This document shows, one piece after another, positions 1-13,808 of a stretch of 64,000 bases of DNA (position 1 is its first letter; every line of letters begins with the position of its first letter). The translations under genes and the position numbers were made by a program. The DNA comes from Sepiola atlantica (Eukaryota; Mollusca; Cephalopoda; Sepiida; Sepiolidae). The stretch spans positions 35,598,801-35,662,800 of the forward strand of contig OY744519.1 of assembly GCA_963556195.1 (NCBI GenBank), written 5' to 3'. The notes beneath the pieces were generated by a model. The model made no database searches. It worked only from the letters and a program-made list of their open reading frames with translations, and was not told the DNA's origin.

Positions 1-869
1 ACAAGAGACAATGGGTGGAATCGGCAGATTACTAAAGAGGAATTAATAATCCAAGAAGACGGCTTAAGACGTATTTTTTTACATTATACTTTATGACCAC
101 GATGTTGTAGTTCGTTGGAAAGCAGACTCGTGACATTTTGTTCATTAAATGGGATGTTCAAAGAAAGAAACTTTGTTCCTGGTAGTTACTTTTAGTCTTT
201 GATACTGTGAGAGAGAAGAGAAAGTTCATTGCTGTGGTTGTAGATAGACGTGTTATTGCTGTGAATATGTTACAGGAGGGAACAAGTGATTGGATCTCAG
301 TCGAGCAGCTACCATGATACAGTAGAGTAAACTAGCAACATCTCTTTTGTGTGAAAGAGTGCCCCGAACAGTGTATAAACTTGTCACACTGACGATCGTC
401 GACCCCAAAACACATGTGCTGTGAGCTTTTTCTTGTTTGGGCCGTGGCAACTATAGTACTAACGGTCGCCGATCGGGCAGAACGCACTAGTTTACAAGTT
501 GTATAGAAAGACAGAAGAAACGCAGACACATATATTGTGTAAACTGACTTGTTGAATGCACGTGAGTGTGTGTGTGTGTGTCGTTGGGGCTCCGTCGTTG
601 GCATCCATTTTTTATAGCAAGGAATCCCATATCTAGAATATCCGTTAAGACCTAACTGAGATCATCTGACAATCGCGACCGTTCACTGTCGTCCGCTCGG
701 AATCATCTACTTGCCTGTCTCGTTTTACTCGTCTCACTTTCGAAACTGATCCGTCTACAACATACCTTCGATCGAAAATACTAAATATCCGGTCTTTTTT
801 CTCACCCCACCATTGAAACTGGTCACATTCGTTTTTTTCTTAGTTCACTTTCTCCATCGCCCTCTAGTA
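1..869. other. no recognisable gene
   Basis: Mixed-composition DNA with no reading frame that resembles a known protein. A short (GT)n run lies near 568-580. Open frames here are short and show no motif. Confidence 0.5.
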
Positions 870-924
870 ACCTAATTAACACCTAATTAACACCTAATTA
901 ACACCTAATTAACACCTAATTAAC
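870..924. repeat. 11-bp tandem repeat, five copies
   Basis: Five exact head-to-tail copies of ACCTAATTAAC. The lack of any substitution suggests recent expansion. Confidence 0.95.
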
Positions 925-1039
925 ATGGTGCCACTTGTCTGTACACCTCAATTGATTTGTCACTCACTTTTCTACTTCTCCATTATTATTATCACACATT
1001 AATTGAGCTGCCTATTTTTATCTATTCCCCCATCATTTT

Positions 1040-2290
1040 TGTACTGTCATTCTATATCTTGACGGAACATTTTCGGCGATCCGGTCCATTTGTTGGTGGT
1101 GCAAGTCCATAGTATCGCAGCAACACTTCTTAGCAATGACAGCACTACTCCATCTTAGAGTGTATCTGGTTCTCATGCAGGTAGGGGATTGCGTTAGGAG
1201 TAAGGTAATTTATGGAGTGCTTGAATTATGAACCATTTTTCCAGCAACTTTAGTAACAGATTTAATGGAAGTATTCCATTTCAGGTCTGGAGTAAATGTC
1301 AGTGCTAGAAGCTTATAAAAGGAGAAGGATATCTTGATTCATTTCGACTGGGGAGAACTGAAGATACAAATATTCGTTTTAGAATAAAATAGTTTAAAGT
1401 AACATGACACTTTCCACCATTGCATTACGTGCTCCAAGTCGGAAGAAAGAGAGAGAGAGAGACAGTAAGAAAGTGAGAGAGAGAGAGATTCTGAGTAGCA
1501 ATGCTCTACAAAGTTCTCCCCCAAAAAGTTGTGTCATTTGCCAAGCTGTCAACGAATGATCTCAGAATATAATTTGGAAGATCATTTGTTAAGATGAGGA
1601 AGAGGGTTTTCACATTAATGGATCCCTGAAGCACGTTGGCATGGGTGCTATGTGCTTCAGACGTTTGCCTGTCAACAAGTACACTTATCGGAAAAGAAAT
1701 ATTTGATGATTAGGGGAACATTTAATAATAGTCCATAGTTAACTATCTTGTAGAGCAAATATTTGTGCAAATCCCTATCTAAGGCTATCATTCTAAAGAC
1801 AAATCCCCGTTGAAAGATTACTTGATATTGTGTGATATCACAGTCAGCACGTTAGCTGTAGGTATTGCAGGACGAAATCCATATTGTTTGTCACTAAAAA
1901 AAGTGTTTTCGTTGAGATGGTTTACAACTTTTTAGCTCATAAGGTTTCGCGTAATTTACTCATGACGTACAGGACACTGATCAGTTGGTAGTGGGATACA
2001 TAGGATCGATCTCCAATATCTTTGAATACCCGTCAGACCAACGAAGTCTTCTTAGGCGATGGAAAGTATTTCTCCTTTCAGCAACGATTGGACAACTTTG
2101 TGGGAATAGCAGCTATTTCGGTGTTAAGTTTCTTGAGTACTATGACCCGAATTGTGAGGGGATTAGTTGTCCGGTTGTCTTCAATATATTTTCAGTCATA
2201 AGATGGAATTCAGGAGAGAGGTCGCCCTGATCGCAAATGGTGGAATTTGCTGCAAAGCTTACACACTGCATATGACTTCTGACTTCCTAT
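1040..2290 (-). pseudogene. degenerate non-LTR retrotransposon reverse transcriptase (jockey/CR1-like)
   Basis: Read on the minus strand in several frames, this stretch carries a decayed LINE reverse transcriptase. In order it shows 'SVLYVMSKLRETL', 'FFSDKQYGFRPA', 'TANVLTVISH', 'SEAHSTHANVLQGS', 'LILTNDLP', 'LANDTTFWG' and 'LALTFTPDLKWN'. These match the fingers/palm order (YGFR, VPQGS, LFxxYINDLP, YADDT, LGLTF..DLKW) of jockey/CR1-type RTs. The catalytic box reads AND instead of ADD, there are many stops and frameshifts, and a purine-rich (GA)n tract (about 1449-1490) sits just after the catalytic region, so the copy is dead. It belongs to the same broad clade as the fragment at 4365-5030. 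Clade assignment is approximate. Confidence 0.75.
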
Positions 2291-3084
2291 GATGTAATAT
2301 GCTGACACGTAGCTCGTATTCTAGACTTTTAATTTCTAATAGACATTTAAATTTTTTTGCTTAACATTACGAAAAGTGGTGTTTTAATTTTATTTCTACC
2401 GGCCTCTAATCTACGAGAAAAAATACTAGTTCGCAAATTAGCAACGGTGGCATATAGTGAAACCTTTGTTTCAATAAAATATAAAATGTATTCATCTGAA
2501 CTAAGTGAAACGTGTTTAAGTGAGTTAATGAACAATTGGCTGATTTTAAACCCAACCGCTCTGTCTTGTGAGTCAATGGAATAAGTGCATTTTTTCTGTT
2601 CATTCTTCACATCACACTAGCTTCTTTTTCTCTGCTGAGATACGTAGTTTTACGACTTCTGCAAAAAAAATCTATTCTACTTAATTTTTAAACTTACGTG
2701 GAAATTTACCATATAAATGCTCTATTTACACACCTACATCTAATCTAATATAAAGTTGTTGTAGTCATCGTTTTGACCCTTGATCCGTCAATCACTCCAC
2801 CCACGCTATCGCTCACTCACTCCTGCGAATGACGGCCCTCATTATGCAGCATTTGGAATTTGAATGAATTATTTGTTATACACGCCCTTTTACTTTTTAG
2901 CCACATGTAACATAAACAGGTCAGTGTTGGAATGAAACAGTTTGAGTGACACTTTAAAGGCCAACAAGTTTCGCGAAACGGAAGTCGCAGAGATGGCTGT
3001 CGCTTGGCTGGCGAGGTTTTAAGCAGGAAAGACGTACATAGGGCGCTATCTTCAATGGAGGACATTGTTTACAATGGGACTAGG
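2291..3084. other. no recognisable gene
   Basis: AT-rich DNA with overlapping short open frames on both strands and no protein-family motif. I see no RNA gene or structured repeat. Confidence 0.5.
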
Positions 3085-3252
3085 TGTAGCGAGACGAGTT
3101 TTTCTCTCTCTCTTTCTCGCATTCGAAAGTAATCTTTCTCTCTGGTATCTTCTGTGGCCGCTCTTCTTTTGTTAAATAAACGTTATTATAAATCAACATC
3201 GGCGTACGAGTAGTTTCGTATAAGAGAATCAAGCCAAAACTCGAGTTCTACA
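3085..3252 (+). repeat. diverged LTR-like repeat, copy A
   Basis: Begins TGTAGCGAGAC and ends TTCTACA, so it has TG...CA termini, and it contains AATAAA within 'gttaaataaacg'. A related sequence lies at 19541-19745, sharing 'gcgtagcgagac', a pyrimidine-rich stretch and 'atcaacatcggcgt/attaatatcagcgt'. No target duplication is visible, so the solo-LTR reading is tentative. Confidence 0.35.
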
Positions 3253-4007
3253 ATAGCATGCGTGTATAATGGTTCATATAAGCGGTGGTAACACACATTC
3301 CGTATTCATTTGCACTTAATTATGCAGGAATAGAAGCACCTTTGTTATTAAAAAATAAAATTATTTATTTTTGCGCAGTTATTATTATTATTATCATAAT
3401 TATTATTATTATTATTATTATTTTTTATTTTTTTATTTTTATTTTTTTTTGTTGAGTTTTTCCTGTTTCCGCGCATCATCGCTCCTTGACGGCTACGCTC
3501 CACCGCAATATTAACAAAAATGAACTCCAATTCTATTATCAAGTTATTGACAATTTTCAAGTGAGGATGCCGTCTCTCAAAGGAACTACTTCAAAATTCT
3601 CAAAGTCACCTTAACGACAAGATCTCGACTTGTTTCCCTCGATTACATTTTCTCTTCATATCGCCTTTCCTAACCGTGCAAACGATCGGTATGAATGAAA
3701 TGCTTCGGCTATTATGATGATATTTGTTTGAATATTTATATGAGACGTCAAACATGACACGTGCATGCTTCTTTTAATTAGTGCAATATGGCAATCCCTA
3801 GAATCACTCAAATAAGCGTTGAGGGTTATTTCTAAAGGTATCTCACAAAATATATATCTATTAATAATGGAAAATGTGTATCCGTTTGTCATAAGCCGAA
3901 ACCATACTATTTCACACTATTGTATTATTTTACTATTTTTTATGCACAACTCGATTTACTATACGATTTCAAACTAATATACTATTCCGATGCCCAATTA
4001 AGGGGAT
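3253..4007. other. AT-rich spacer with ATT/T-rich tract
   Basis: Contains an imperfect (ATT)n and poly-T stretch at about 3380-3450. Otherwise nothing recognisable. Confidence 0.5.
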
Positions 4008-4190
4008 AGAAAAGAATATGTCCTGTTCTCATCCTACCATGCCCCAAGCCTTACTTTTACCTTTGGCGGTAGTGTAGTATCTGTCCTGTTACCCTGAGAC
4101 TATATCTCAAGACATTGTCACCTTTGGCGGCGTAGTGTAGTACATGTCCGTTCATCTTGATATCTTCACTCCAGGCAGTACTTCTTACTT
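4008..4190. repeat. diverged minisatellite, about three 60-bp units
   Basis: Units share the framework 'gtagtgtagta(t/c)(c/a)tgtcc', then 'cc(t)accatg/ccaggca' and 'acctttggcg'. The same family occurs as about five units at 7378-7715 and as a single recognisable unit near 39895-39955. Confidence 0.65.
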
Positions 4191-4364
4191 TACAGAACAG
4201 TTTACTATGTTTTTTGTTATATATACAATCTAAATATACGATTAGAGAGAGCATATCTTTTTTTAAACATAGTTAACACCAAACGAGGCAGGCCGCTACT
4301 GTAGACGTAAAGAGCTACTGAGAAAAAAAGAGAAAGTTTTTTTTTGGGGGGGGGCAACCTAAAT

Positions 4365-5030
4365 TGGAAGCTGCGAGCGAGTTGTCTGTTTATATTAATT
4401 TAAAATTTCTGCATGTCAGTACCCTCGGGGAAACAGGTAGAAGGGAGGGAGTTCAAGAAGTCAACAGGACGAGGAAAGAAGCTTTGGAGTAGAAGGCTCC
4501 CCGGCATCTGGTGACCTCCACAGTGAATGGATGTGATTAAGCTGATTGTCGAGTTGGTCTAGTGAATTTATGTCGTGGGGCACCAGAGTAGCCAGTTCAT
4601 CAGAACATAATCCATTGAAGTATTTGTAAAACAAGCACAAGGATGCTACATTGCGACGATGGGACAGGGGCTGGAGCTTGGTTGACAGTAAGGGACCTAT
4701 TAGGTTGGCGACTCTTTTTCGCACCAACCCAGATGTGGCAACAATACTCCATGCATTGGTGGATGGTGGCTTTGTAGAGATACAGGATAATGTCAGATGT
4801 CAAGAGTTTACTAGCACGGTAGAGGGAGCCCACCTTCTTTGCTTCAGCCTTGGCAATGCCTTCAATGTATTTGTTCAAATTCATGTTACCTGTGAAGATT
4901 AGGCCAAGTAGTTTTAATGTTGAACTCTCAGGTAGAGTGTTCTGTGCCATGACAATCGGTGGTTGGAGAGGTTTCTTGTAGTTATTGAAGGAAAGGAGCT
5001 TTGTCTTTGCGGCATTAAAAGTTACCAACC
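4365..5030 (-). pseudogene. 3' fragment of a non-LTR retrotransposon RT ORF (jockey/CR1-like)
   Basis: The minus strand encodes the C-terminal half of a LINE RT. It starts near 'WLVTFNAAKTKLLSFN' and runs through 'STLKLLGLIFTGNMNLNKYI', 'KKVGSLYRAS', 'ILYLYKATIHQCMEYCCHIW' and, after a frameshift near 4720, 'RVANLIGP', 'LSHRRNVASLCLFYKY' and 'LNSLPSTCFP'. This is the thumb and C-terminal region that follows the YADD box in jockey/CR1-type ORF2 proteins. The catalytic domain itself is missing, so this is a 5'-truncated copy. The terminal part near 4365-4460 is also frameshifted. A poly-T/poly-G run (4335-4355) follows its 3' side. Confidence 0.85.
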
Positions 5031-5688
5031 ATTTATGACCATTTATATAGTTGCTAGTGTTGATAATTCACAGTTGGTCATATTTACTTGAATGTAATGA
5101 GTTTAGCCAGTGACAAAAGACATGTGATCACGAAACACCTATAGTCGTGAACAATGTATGCAATGTTATTCTTTACTACTGAAAAGTTCTCTAATAAATA
5201 GAGGTGTTACATATACATCCCCAAAAGGAATGTCAAATGTCTCGTAAGTCAAGTTAAGTTGACATTTGAATTAATAGTCGCTGCTTTTATGACCCCGTTT
5301 TCCTGTGTACGCCTTTAGACACCAAATCACAAGATGAATAATAATAAACGTAGCTTTTAATATTTAACGGAAATATACCATCACAGAACAGGTAAACTTA
5401 ATTGTCAGAACAGAAGAGATTTTAACCATTTTCAAGTCCGCTTACGAAGATCAAAGTAAAGATATAATGCTAATTAGTTAAATACAGTGACATTTAATGC
5501 AATTCTACTAATATTACACTTTTGATTTTGCCGATATGCAATCAAACCTTTTAAAATACTTAAAAATGACTCAAATTTGGAAAATATTTATTAATTGATA
5601 TCTAACACCAAAAAAATTCACAATGATTTGAGGTATTTGGATTTTTAAGAAATGTTTTCGCCTTTTTAACACGTTTGCATGAAATAAA

Positions 5689-5745
<57 letters not shown>

Positions 5746-7377
5746 CATAACACACGCTTACATTTTGTTGCTGTATTCCAAAATTCATAATGATGGAGTT
5801 ATTAGTTTTCGAGTAAATCCTATACATAGACATATACAAGCATATACATATATCTAACTTTATACGAATAGAGATATTTGAATATTCGAACCAAAATGAT
5901 ATATCAGAGTTGCTTAACGTTAGGGTTGGGTTCAGAACATAAAATGCTACGGAGCAAATGATTTTTCTTTAATTCTACTTTCATCCGAATTTAAACACGG
6001 GTTAACTATTTAAAAACACACACACACTGTAATTCCTTTATTTGAATATGAAATGAGAAATAAGACAATATTAAATACATTTCTTTTCAAATTTTAAATC
6101 GACAATGCTTCTGTTGTGTGGTTAGCAAGACTAATACAATCATTAGCATAGCCGGGTTTGATCTATATTTTCTTGGAGACTTTCTGTTCATTTTCGTTGA
6201 CGTTTTCAGTTTACTTCCATTTTTGTATGAACTCTATTTTTACGTCACTCCCGACAAGACAAATGATCATTTTTTGATGTGGGGGATAGCAATCAAGTAA
6301 AGTGGGGTGACTCTAAGAACAGCACACATACTACATCCCGGTACCAGCACAAATGCTGTGTGGAGTCAATATACGATTGTAAATGCAGCGGTTCTAGAAT
6401 ATCAACATAATGCGAAGTATTGTAATACTTTGTTCTGATATGTGGCATCGGCCTCTAAATACAGACATGCCAGATAAAAGTCTCCATGGCAAGGAATGCA
6501 CATGGCACCATGGAGAAGAGTAGATAATTGAGAAAAAACATAAATACACACGGGACGTGAAATCAATAAGATTCACAGGGTTGTAATGCGGTTGGCATAC
6601 CCGGACTTTATCCCGTATGTATTTATACTTTCTGGTGGACTTTTTTTTAACCTTTTTTCGTCAACATTTTCAATAAACTCACCTTGTTATATTAATTCAA
6701 TACACGCTCCTTTTTAAGAGTCGAATTTTAAACGTCTGACAGAATAAAGACGTGAAAGATTCATATTTTCTATAGCGGGGAATAAACTTAACACATAAAG
6801 CAGATCAAGTAATGGAATAGAAGAAGACGACATATCCACATCGATCGTTAACTCATAAGATTTAGGGTGGCGTAATGTGGCCGGTTTGTCTAATACATTA
6901 ATTAGCATATTTCTCCGTACTTTCCGATATAATTTCTTCTCTTTTCTAATTGAAGTTTACAGTGACCTCCTCCTGGTGCATCAATATTGAGTGAGAGAGG
7001 ACGGGGAATATACATAGGTTTGGTGTTCAGTTAACTACATATTAGGCCAATTAGAAAAATGTTAATTGATTTTTACTAATATAACTCAATTCTAAAGCTA
7101 ATGACATATTTGGACATATATTTAATGTAGTTATATAGGCTAAATATGTTTTATTAATAATGAACATTTGGTATCTGTACTTCTAATATAAATAAAGATT
7201 TGGTATCTCTGTTTGCACCCGAAACTGTATTATTAGTATATTGTTAATGTTTAATTTAATTTACTTTACTATTTGAGATTAATGTACTACTTGTAACTAC
7301 TCAATTCAGAGATAAGTTTATGTTAATAGCTATTATGTAGTTATGATATCATCCACCCATGCATAAACTCATCTTTC
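5031..7377. other. AT-rich spacer with one (TA)n array
   Basis: Holds a (TA)n array at about 5693-5742 and otherwise unremarkable AT-rich DNA. Short open frames (for example 6118-6300 and 6714-6908) show no family resemblance. Confidence 0.5.
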
Positions 7378-7715
7378 TGCGTAGATTGTGTAATATATAT
7401 TCCGTAGTCATGTTACTATCTTCCCAGGTATTACATCTTCTTTTGATAGTTACTGTAGTATATCATCAGTCCTCATAATACCATCACTGAGGCATTAAAT
7501 ATTCTGTTTTGAAAGATAAATGTAGAAACTGTTCTACCATCCTCCCAGGCATTTCATTTTTTCCGGGGGTAGGTGAGTAATGTTGTTCTGTTCTGTTGTC
7601 ATAATACTATCTTCCAAGATATTGCCTTTTCCTTTTTGTGGTTAGTGTAATATGTGTTCCGTTGTTATGGGACCATCCTCCCATGCAGTACCTCCTCCTT
7701 TGAGAAAGGTGATGT
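7378..7715. repeat. diverged minisatellite, about five 60-75 bp units
   Basis: Successive units follow the pattern 'gt(t/a)a(c/g)tgta(g/a)tat', 'ttccg/ctgttgtcat', 'atactatc(c/t)tcccaggcatta' and 'cttctttt'. The sequence matches the family at 4008-4190. Units differ by many substitutions and small indels, so the array is old. Confidence 0.65.
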
Positions 7716-10229
7716 CGCATATGTTCGTTCATTAAACATACAAGCACACTATGCAGCCAGAAAGAAGCTAGTTATGATGATAAATGAATCAACAAAATTA
7801 CATTGGCAATCACATTTATATCGTGAATCGAATTGATATGTTTGTTCAAGTACTTCTTATTTGACTTTTGAACACGAACTTGTGATTGGACATATCGTTG
7901 GCATGCATATTCATTTTTACTGTTTTCGAGATTTATACTTTACCTCTTCTATAAAAGGAAGAACAATTTCCTTACGTTCCTTTGACTTCAATAGCGTTCT
8001 TGATACGAGCTAATATATTAAGACATTAGAATGACGCTGTGGTTCGAATCCAGTTCGTTCCACAGAAACACTTTTATCAAAAACCATCACCTTACATTGT
8101 GTCTAACCTCTTGAAAATGAGGTACATCAAATAGATAAATATATTTGAATACACACATATTCTTTTCATCTGAGTATGTTCTTAAAAACAACATTTTAAT
8201 TTTACCGATTTTAATATTTAATCCTTTGACTATTTTATTTTGGATTTGTGTAATTATATAGGAAGTAATATGAGACGGACATATTCCATGGGAACAACTA
8301 AAACTGTGAGCACTTAAAACTCGGACTTTTATTTAATAAGACGCATTCTTTTTCTTGATCAAAGCTTTTACATTCGTTATTCTCAATAGATTTGACCAAT
8401 CGCTGCGTTTCTACAAACTAGATTTTTTTTACCTTAATTGACCATATTATACTTTGATTTATTTTGCTCTACGTAGAATTAAAGTTATTTGGCCCAATTA
8501 ACAATTTCAGACTCAAATTTGTGTTCTAAAGTCACCTTGAAGCCTTAAAATTGTCAATTAGTCACTTACTTATTGTCACAATTAAAGTTTAAATGTTAGT
8601 TCATTTGTATTAAAGTTGAGTATGATTACACAGCAGTTTCTTGTATTTTAATATAATGCATCAGTAACGCCGGTAACCGAGCTAGTATAAACATAGATTA
8701 ATTAGAAAAGTGCAAAATTGAACATCGATGTTATCTGAAATGTATAAAGTTCTCAGCATTTAGTCTAAAATCTTAAATAATAATCATTTCTTTCTTTTAA
8801 AGAAATATAAAAAAACGAGACAATTAACCTTTTGTTTGATCAAAGTAATGGAGAACTTAATTAACCGTCTTCCGTAATGAAAAAATAGGAGAAAAAAACA
8901 ACATGCGACATTTATATATCAAAACGATCGATTTAAGAAAAAAGTCTGCAAAAGTTGGTTGAAACTGTAAAACAATATTTAATAAAAAGGACATATAATA
9001 CATAAAGAAGAAAAAAGAACCAGTGTTAAACTGCGTATCTCAACAAAAAATGAGAGAAAAGGGGTACGATTGACGAGTGAGTATAGACAACATCGCCAAC
9101 AGCAAAACTAAATTCAAAAAAATATGAACACATATGAAACTAAAGAAACAACAGAACATGATACAGCGTTTAACTGCTTAGACAAGTAGGGATGAAAAAA
9201 GTAATTCTTCGTAAATAAATACATCGCATATATAATTATCAGTTGTCTCAGTCAAAAGTTAAAAAAACAAAACAAAACAAGCACCCACAAAGTTGGTATA
9301 TTCTTGATAAGCGTTTTCCTAGAAAATAACATCTAAAATTAAAAAATGATATTCCTTCTTTGGAGACAACTGGGCCAGGTTTCGTAAAGGTGGGGCAGTT
9401 TTTTACAATTTTATGTACTGATTTATAAGAATATGCCGGCTCATATTTCGAGGAATCTATTATGTTAAGAAAAGTTGTCTGTGTGTATGTGTTTTTATGT
9501 ATAGAGAGGAATGGGCTAAGCGGAAGAGAAAAATGGTGTCAAAAGAGGGAGGTAAGAAAACGGGGGAGGGGAAAGAGAAACATGAAGTGACGAATATAGA
9601 GAATTAGCGAAATGGAATTTTAAATACAGCAATTTTTAATATGAACAACGTCGGGTAGTTCTGTTACTAAAATATAACGCTGGAATATGGGTACACATAC
9701 ACAATAGACATACAAGTATTTAACGGAGATTTCGCTTACAAAATTAAGATATGCAGACGATAAATTGTCGAAATAAATCCTTGGAAATAAATATGATTAC
9801 TTTGCCAGTTTATTTCTGCAGATTTATTAAGATACAGAAATGAAATAAATACATGGAATTCCAAGAAATATTCAAGGAATATGGAACAAGTAGAAGAGCA
9901 ATAAAGCAAATGACAATAGTGAGTCCAAAAATAAAAATTAAAATAGATTGGACTGCGTTGAGAAGGGAAATACATGGGATTTGTGAAAACGACTATATTT
10001 GAAATATATAAAAAAACATGTGATTTAAATACAAACGGTGTAAACTCAACCAAGCAAATAGTTACTATGCGATAATACTAAAAAAGAAGGCAAACAATAT
10101 GAACTTGTAAATTTCGCCGTCTCAGCAGTCTACATGATTACGCTGAAAGAGAAATGCATTTATAAAAAATACATGCAATTTTAATAAACCTGAAGGGAAT
10201 ATAAAACATGAAGAATATGAAGAAAAATG
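7716..10229. other. AT-rich spacer, nothing assigned
   Basis: No family-like reading frame. A Pol III B-box-like string (TGGTTCGAATCC) lies near 8040-8051 without a convincing A-box partner. Most of the rest is A-rich on the plus strand. Confidence 0.45.
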
Positions 10230-10400
10230 GTAGGAGTACAAGTAACAGTTCCGAAAACATATCACCCGACTCACGGGTCTTGAAGAAGGTCGGAGATTAC
10301 ATCGAGCAGAACTTTGTGATAATCACATCACAGATGAGAACAGTAGTCCAAATAATCCAAATAATACAAACGAATTCATTTAAACATCCAGGCAAGCCAT
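10230..10400 (+). repeat. dispersed repeat shared with 53075-53225
   Basis: The segment around 'cttgaagaaggtcggagatt' and the following 'agtccaaataatccaaataatacaaa' aligns by eye with 'cttgaagaaggccggaggtt' and 'agttcaaatggccaaaattatacaaatt' at 53105-53200. Open frames over both copies are a by-product of shared sequence, not independent genes. The motif resembles the GAAGAAG...GAAACGTTG tail of Penelope-type elements elsewhere in the window. Confidence 0.5.
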
Positions 10401-10439
10401 AACCGGAATCAATAATGCAAAATAAAAGACATAAACTTC

Positions 10440-11352
10440 TACGGGACATGGAAATACACACATACTAACTTATTCAAGAAATTAAACCTGGTATGATGAT
10501 AGTGAACAAAAACGGGGAAAACATGCTAAATAAAATAAATCTCTGTCCCAACAGGGTGATGATCAAGGAAGAAAAATTAAAAGAAGCAAATACATTAAGT
10601 TTACCAAGAATATTAAACATGAAGAGTGCCACTGTATTTCAAATAATAGCAGCAGCCTAAGGAACATTCCCGGAAAATCTGGAAAAGAAACGAAATTGAA
10701 ATTAAAAGAACAATATCCACCATACAAAGCACGGCGCTAATGAAAACAACTGAAATATGAAGAAAAACCTTGGAGTGCGAAAACCAATTTACATAAGCAG
10801 ATAACGCAGATGAATCACATATTAACTATAAAAAATAACACCGCGTTCACCCAACTAAACACATCGTAGAAAAGTTTAAACGAAATTGAAAGAACTGAAA
10901 TCAACTTTGTAGATATGAAAAATCATATAATATGAACCTTTACAAAAAGTAGACATATTGGAATAACATCTGTTAGCACCACATAAAAGTGTCATGAGGA
11001 GTCAGGACGAATTGAAAGACGTTGGGGGGAGAGCATCGTATAACCATTCCCACTGGAAGGTCAGGGAGAGTACTTGAATGTTCGGGAGACTTATTGTCAC
11101 TCAGGTGCTTGAGTTCCCTTAAGTTATCAACGATAAACTAATAGAAAACAGCTGTTGCAAGAGCGTAAACTGATTCACAATGATTGAAACATATTGGATA
11201 TTTGAAGAGACTTGTTTTCACTCAAACTCTACTGAACACCTCTTCTTGTTGCCAGTGAAAAATCACTGATAATAACTCGCGTGAGAACTTCTCGTTAGTA
11301 AACAATAATAATAATGATGACAATAATAATAACAATAATAATAATAATAATT
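10440..11352 (+). mobile_element. R4-like LINE 3' end, copy 1 of the array
   Basis: The oldest copy in a four-copy head-to-tail array. Near 10660-10796 it still encodes the protein C-terminus ('ENLEKKRNEIEIK', 'TISTIQSTALMKTTEI', 'LECENQFT'), which corresponds to 'KNMEKRLGEIGIK', 'RTVMIKTATIL' and 'LECGNQPT' in copy 4. The 3' UTR follows (about 10985-11285, with 'ggagacttattgtcactcagg') and ends in an imperfect (TAA)n tail at 11299-11352. It contains stops and many substitutions. Confidence 0.7.
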
Positions 11353-11363
11353 ATAATAATAAT

Positions 11364-12249
<886 letters not shown>

Positions 12250-13808
12250 CGAAACTCTTAGAAACTAAACTATATAGCAGAAACCTAGTAAAAGGGATAA
12301 ACACAAGAGCTGTATCACTAATAAGATACTCTGGACCATTCATAGGCTGGACCAAAGAAGAACTCAGGCACCTTGACCAGAGGACTAGAAAATTAATGAC
12401 CATGCACAATGCATTGCACCCAAAAGACGATACGGACAGACTCTACATGAAAAGAAATGAGGAGGTAGAGGACTGGTAAGTATAGAAGACTGTGTGGAAG
12501 ACACCAAAAAAGAGCTGGAGAAATATGTAACCCAGAACACGGAAAGACTGATCACCACAGCAAGAGACACCAGCCCAACAAACAACTCCGAAAGCACTGA
12601 ACCCAGAAACAAAAAGACAAGAAATAAAAAGTTGGAAGATAAACAACTACATGGACGCTTTATAAGACTCACAAGCGATGAAGTCAATGAAAACAGCTGG
12701 GCATGGCTAAGAAAAGGAAACTTGAACAGAGAAACGGAATCTCTGCTGACGGCCGCACAGAACAATGCGATTAGGACAAACTTTATTAAAGCAAAGATAG
12801 ATAAAACCCAGGAAAACAGCAAATGCCGATTGTGTGGACAAAGAGACGAAACGATAAATCATATAATAAGTGAATGCAGCAAGCTAGCCTAATAGGAATA
12901 CAAGAACAGACATGACAGCGTGGGGAAAGAAGTACACCGGAAAATGTGCAAACAACTGAATTTCGAATATGCAAAAAAACGGTACAAACACAAACCAGAA
13001 ACTGTACTAGAAAACGAAAAACACAAAATCATATGGGATATGAATGTACAAACAGACAAACCCATAACAGCAAGGAGACCGGATATGATTATAATCAACA
13101 TGAAAGAAAAATCCTGCAAAATCGGACCACAGAGTGAAGATCAAAGTGACGGGAAAAAGAAGCAAATATACTGAACTTGCCAGAGACCTGAAAGGAATAT
13201 GGAACATTAAGAAAGTCAGTATAACACCAATAATCGAAGGAGCATCAGGAACAGTCCCCAAAAACATGGAGAAAAGACTAGGAGAAATAGGAATCAAAGG
13301 GATAACTGAGACCATACAAAGGACAGTAATGATCAAAACAGCTACAATACTGAGAAATGTCCTCGAATGCGGAAACCAACCCACATAAGCAACGAATGGA
13401 GAACAAACACATGGAAGCATAAGACAACAGAACCGGGGAAAATACAACCGCACGATAGAGGCGCAAGCATAGGCTGACACCACGAAATATATGGACAGAG
13501 GGTCGAGGAGCGAAAGCGCAAACTAGACCCCCACTTGAAGGGCGCAGACAGCTCTGGGACCTTGGGGAGGCTTGTTGCCACTCGGGCCCCAGAGGGGACC
13601 AATGGCCCTTATCAGCGGGAAATCGGTGGTAGGTGGCTGTTGCGATACAGCAAGGTAATCAGCGATGATGAACGAAAAGAGGTGGAGCATACTGGAAGTC
13701 TGAGGAGACTTGTTGTCACTCAGAATCCAGGGAATACCACAGGTTGTTGGCAGTGGGCGATCACTGACGATGACCAGTGTGATAACTCCTAGTGAGTAAA
13801 TAATAATA
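12250..13808 (+). pseudogene. R4/R2-type LINE, C-terminal RT and restriction-like endonuclease region, copy 4
   Basis: Encodes the end of a non-LTR retrotransposon protein with a restriction-like endonuclease (RLE). The order is: thumb-like region ('YSGPFIGWTKEELRHLD', 'TRKLMTMHNALHPKDDTDRL'), a conserved block ('LHGRFIRLTSDE', 'IRTNFIKAKIDKTQ'), then a zinc knuckle 'CRLCGQRDETINHIISEC' (C-x2-C-x8-H-x4-C) near 12826-12880. The RLE segment follows with 'ARRPDMIII' and 'CKI', and the C-terminus ends at 13388. The 3' UTR runs to about 13797 with a short TAA tail. Breaks: a stop in the first segment, two adjacent in-frame stops after 'SKLA' (near 12890), and a frameshift near 13130 exactly where the second catalytic acidic residue is expected. 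The copy is inactive. The RLE plus CCHC arrangement is known from R2/R4/Dong-type elements; exact clade is inferred. Confidence 0.85.

Noticed and set aside
8030..8070. tRNA-like B-box GGTTCGAATCC
   Set aside because: No convincing A-box or cloverleaf in the preceding 80 bases; may be a decayed SINE.
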